A DNA stretch of 64,000 bases from Mucilaginibacter sp. OK283 (GTDB lineage: Bacteria; Bacteroidota; Bacteroidia; Sphingobacteriales; Sphingobacteriaceae), in contig NZ_FODR01000020.1 in assembly GCF_900110415.1 (NCBI RefSeq), forward strand, positions 1 through 64,000. Direction: 5' to 3'. The notes below the pieces were generated by a model. That model was given only the letters and a program-made list of their open reading frames with translations. It was not told the DNA's origin and did no database searches. The position numbers and the translations under genes were made by a program. This document shows, piece after piece, positions 62,885-64,000 of the stretch (its first letter is position 1; each line of letters starts with the position of its first letter).

Positions 62885-64000
62885 ATGAAATCGAATTTAA
62901 CCAAGTGCATTTTGTTGGCAGGCATAACCATGTTCATGCTATCAGGTGCCCGCGTTGAAAGTGCATTTGCGTTCAACAATAACATTAACCCTGTTGATAG
63001 CTTAGGCAACGAGATTCAAAAGCAATTAGCCGATAAGGATGTAAGGCTGCAATTATACTACCCCAAATCGGTAAGCCGCTTATATACACAAACGGGCTTT
63101 ATGCCGGTGTGGATAAAACCGCAAAACTATGAAGGGCCAGCCTGGCAAGCCATGCAAATGATTGATTGCGTTTTGCAATTCGGACTTTCGCATGCCGACT
63201 ACCATCCTAAAGAATTGATTAATGACCAATTACATAACATATTGGATACCCCAAAAAAGGTGCGAATTCAGCAACAGGCCATGTTTGATATTATGCTGAC
63301 GGATGCCATCATTAACCTGATTAATAACCTGCATTACGGAAAGCTAAACCCCGAGTACCCGGCAAGCAAAATTGACGCTTTGACCGATGCGGCCTTCATG
63401 GCCGATAAAACACTGACGCTTGCCCTGCTGCAAAAAAAATTAATAACAGCCATAGCTGCAGTTCAGCCTGCCATGCCTGAATACGCAGACCTGCGCCGAA
63501 AACTTTACCTGCTTGAAGGCCTCCGCCAAAATAATTGTTACGAGCTTCCGCAAGCGCAGGAACGCAAGATTGCCATTAATATGGAACGACTGAGATGGAT
63601 AAATACCGGCGACAGGTATTACATACATATCAATATTCCATCGTACACTTTAAAATTGCATATTAAAGATTCGACCTGTAGTTTTAAAGTTATTGTAGGC
63701 AGGCCAGAAACGCCAACACCAACCCTGCAAAGCGCCGTTAACTATTTAACAACTGCCCCCGAATGGAAAGTTCCTGCAGCAATGTTCGCCGGCACCGTAT
63801 TGCCAAACGCTATTAATGATACCGCGTACCTTAACAATAACAATTACGGCATATATAGCCAGGCCGGCGACTTTATTGACCCAACCCCGGCGAACCTAAC
63901 CAAAATAAAAAACAACCCCACGCAATACTATGCCAGGCAAACCATCGGCTGCGACAATGCGCTTGGGCTGGTGGTATTCCGTTTTGATAACGTTTATAAA
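62885..64000 (+). CDS. L,D-transpeptidase, YcbB-like, partial (3' end outside window)
   Basis: The frame opens at ATG 62885 and stays open for 372 codons to the window end. It begins M-K-S-N-L-T-K-C with a signal peptide to about residue 28. Next comes the YcbB-type scaffold region (R-L-Y-T-Q-T-G-F-M-P-V-W-I, then G-L-S-H-A-D-Y-H). The linker motif N-M-E-R-L-R-W leads into the catalytic domain start (S-F-K-V-I-V-G-R-P-E-T-P-T-P and N-Y-L-T-T-A-P-E-W-K-V-P). The catalytic cysteine motif lies beyond the window. Expected role: 3-3 crosslinking of peptidoglycan in the periplasm. Confidence 0.88.
   Translation, partial: MKSNLTKCILLAGITMFMLSGARVESAFAFNNNINPVDSLGNEIQKQLADKDVRLQLYYPKSVSRLYTQTGFMPVWIKPQNYEGPAWQAMQMIDCVLQFGLSHADYHPKELINDQLHNILDTPKKVRIQQQAMFDIMLTDAIINLINNLHYGKLNPEYPASKIDALTDAAFMADKTLTLALLQKKLITAIAAVQPAMPEYADLRRKLYLLEGLRQNNCYELPQAQERKIAINMERLRWINTGDRYYIHINIPSYTLKLHIKDSTCSFKVIVGRPETPTPTLQSAVNYLTTAPEWKVPAAMFAGTVLPNAINDTAYLNNNNYGIYSQAGDFIDPTPANLTKIKNNPTQYYARQTIGCDNALGLVVFRFDNVYK

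Noticed and set aside
1..64000. tRNA, rRNA, CRISPR, prophage or toxin-antitoxin modules
   Set aside because: Read through on both strands without finding cloverleaf, regular spacer-repeat arrays, integrase or typical toxin pairs; absence is by eye and not by a dedicated search.

Overview
The window looks like a chromosomal segment of a Bacteroidota member close to Mucilaginibacter or Pedobacter (Sphingobacteriaceae). Evidence: SusC/SusD pairs, a hybrid two-component sensor with an AraC output, Y_Y_Y/propeller histidine kinases, a fused CcoNO cytochrome oxidase subunit, moderate GC content, A-rich leaders with little Shine-Dalgarno signal, and dispersed palindromic intergenic repeats. No rRNA, tRNA, CRISPR array, phage or transposase gene was seen.

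Region 1 (1-14.2 kb) is mixed housekeeping and signalling. It holds an acetyltransferase, an S9 peptidase gene broken by a frameshift, class I aldolase, a CocE-type hydrolase, a LytS/LytR-type pair, an RRM RNA-binding protein, a PAS-LuxR regulator, and a propeller histidine kinase with a NarL-type regulator.

Region 2 (14.2-36.6 kb, all minus strand) is a polysaccharide utilisation locus. In transcription order it runs: hybrid sensor, SusC, SusD, GH5 with a ricin-type lectin, GH2, GH35, an FG-GAP/UnbV lipoprotein and a GH106-like enzyme. The enzyme set suggests a galactose-rich glycan carrying rhamnose; this is inferred from families only.

Region 3 (36.8-60.8 kb) is a micro-oxic respiration and survival island. 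It contains tandem universal stress proteins, an Fe-S repair protein (DUF2249-ScdA-hemerythrin), an unrecognised 593-aa protein with flavoprotein-like motifs, a complete cbb3 oxidase locus (ccoI, ccoS, ccoNO, ccoQ, ccoP, ccoG, ccoH, SafE-like), an alcohol dehydrogenase, D-lactate-dehydrogenase-like and hemN genes, and a LOG-family protein.

The main discovery candidate is the control circuit of this island. Gene 58135-59322 encodes a histidine kinase whose PAS domain has, at exact spacing, the residues that bind heme and sense O2 in rhizobial FixL (H62, R68, H76, R82). Its partner (57089-58138) is a receiver domain fused directly to a Crp/Fnr DNA-binding domain whose recognition helix reads E-T-V-S-R, as in FNR. 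Nine palindromes of the form TGAY-N4-RTCA lie in the intergenic regions of this island. Seven lie about 60-83 bp upstream of a start codon. I saw none in the intergenic regions I read outside the island. Together these suggest a compact FixL/FixJ/FixK-like oxygen circuit.

Region 4 (60.8-64 kb) has a GT-C type membrane glycosyltransferase flanked by diverged copies of a roughly 88-bp sequence, and the start of an L,D-transpeptidase that runs off the window.
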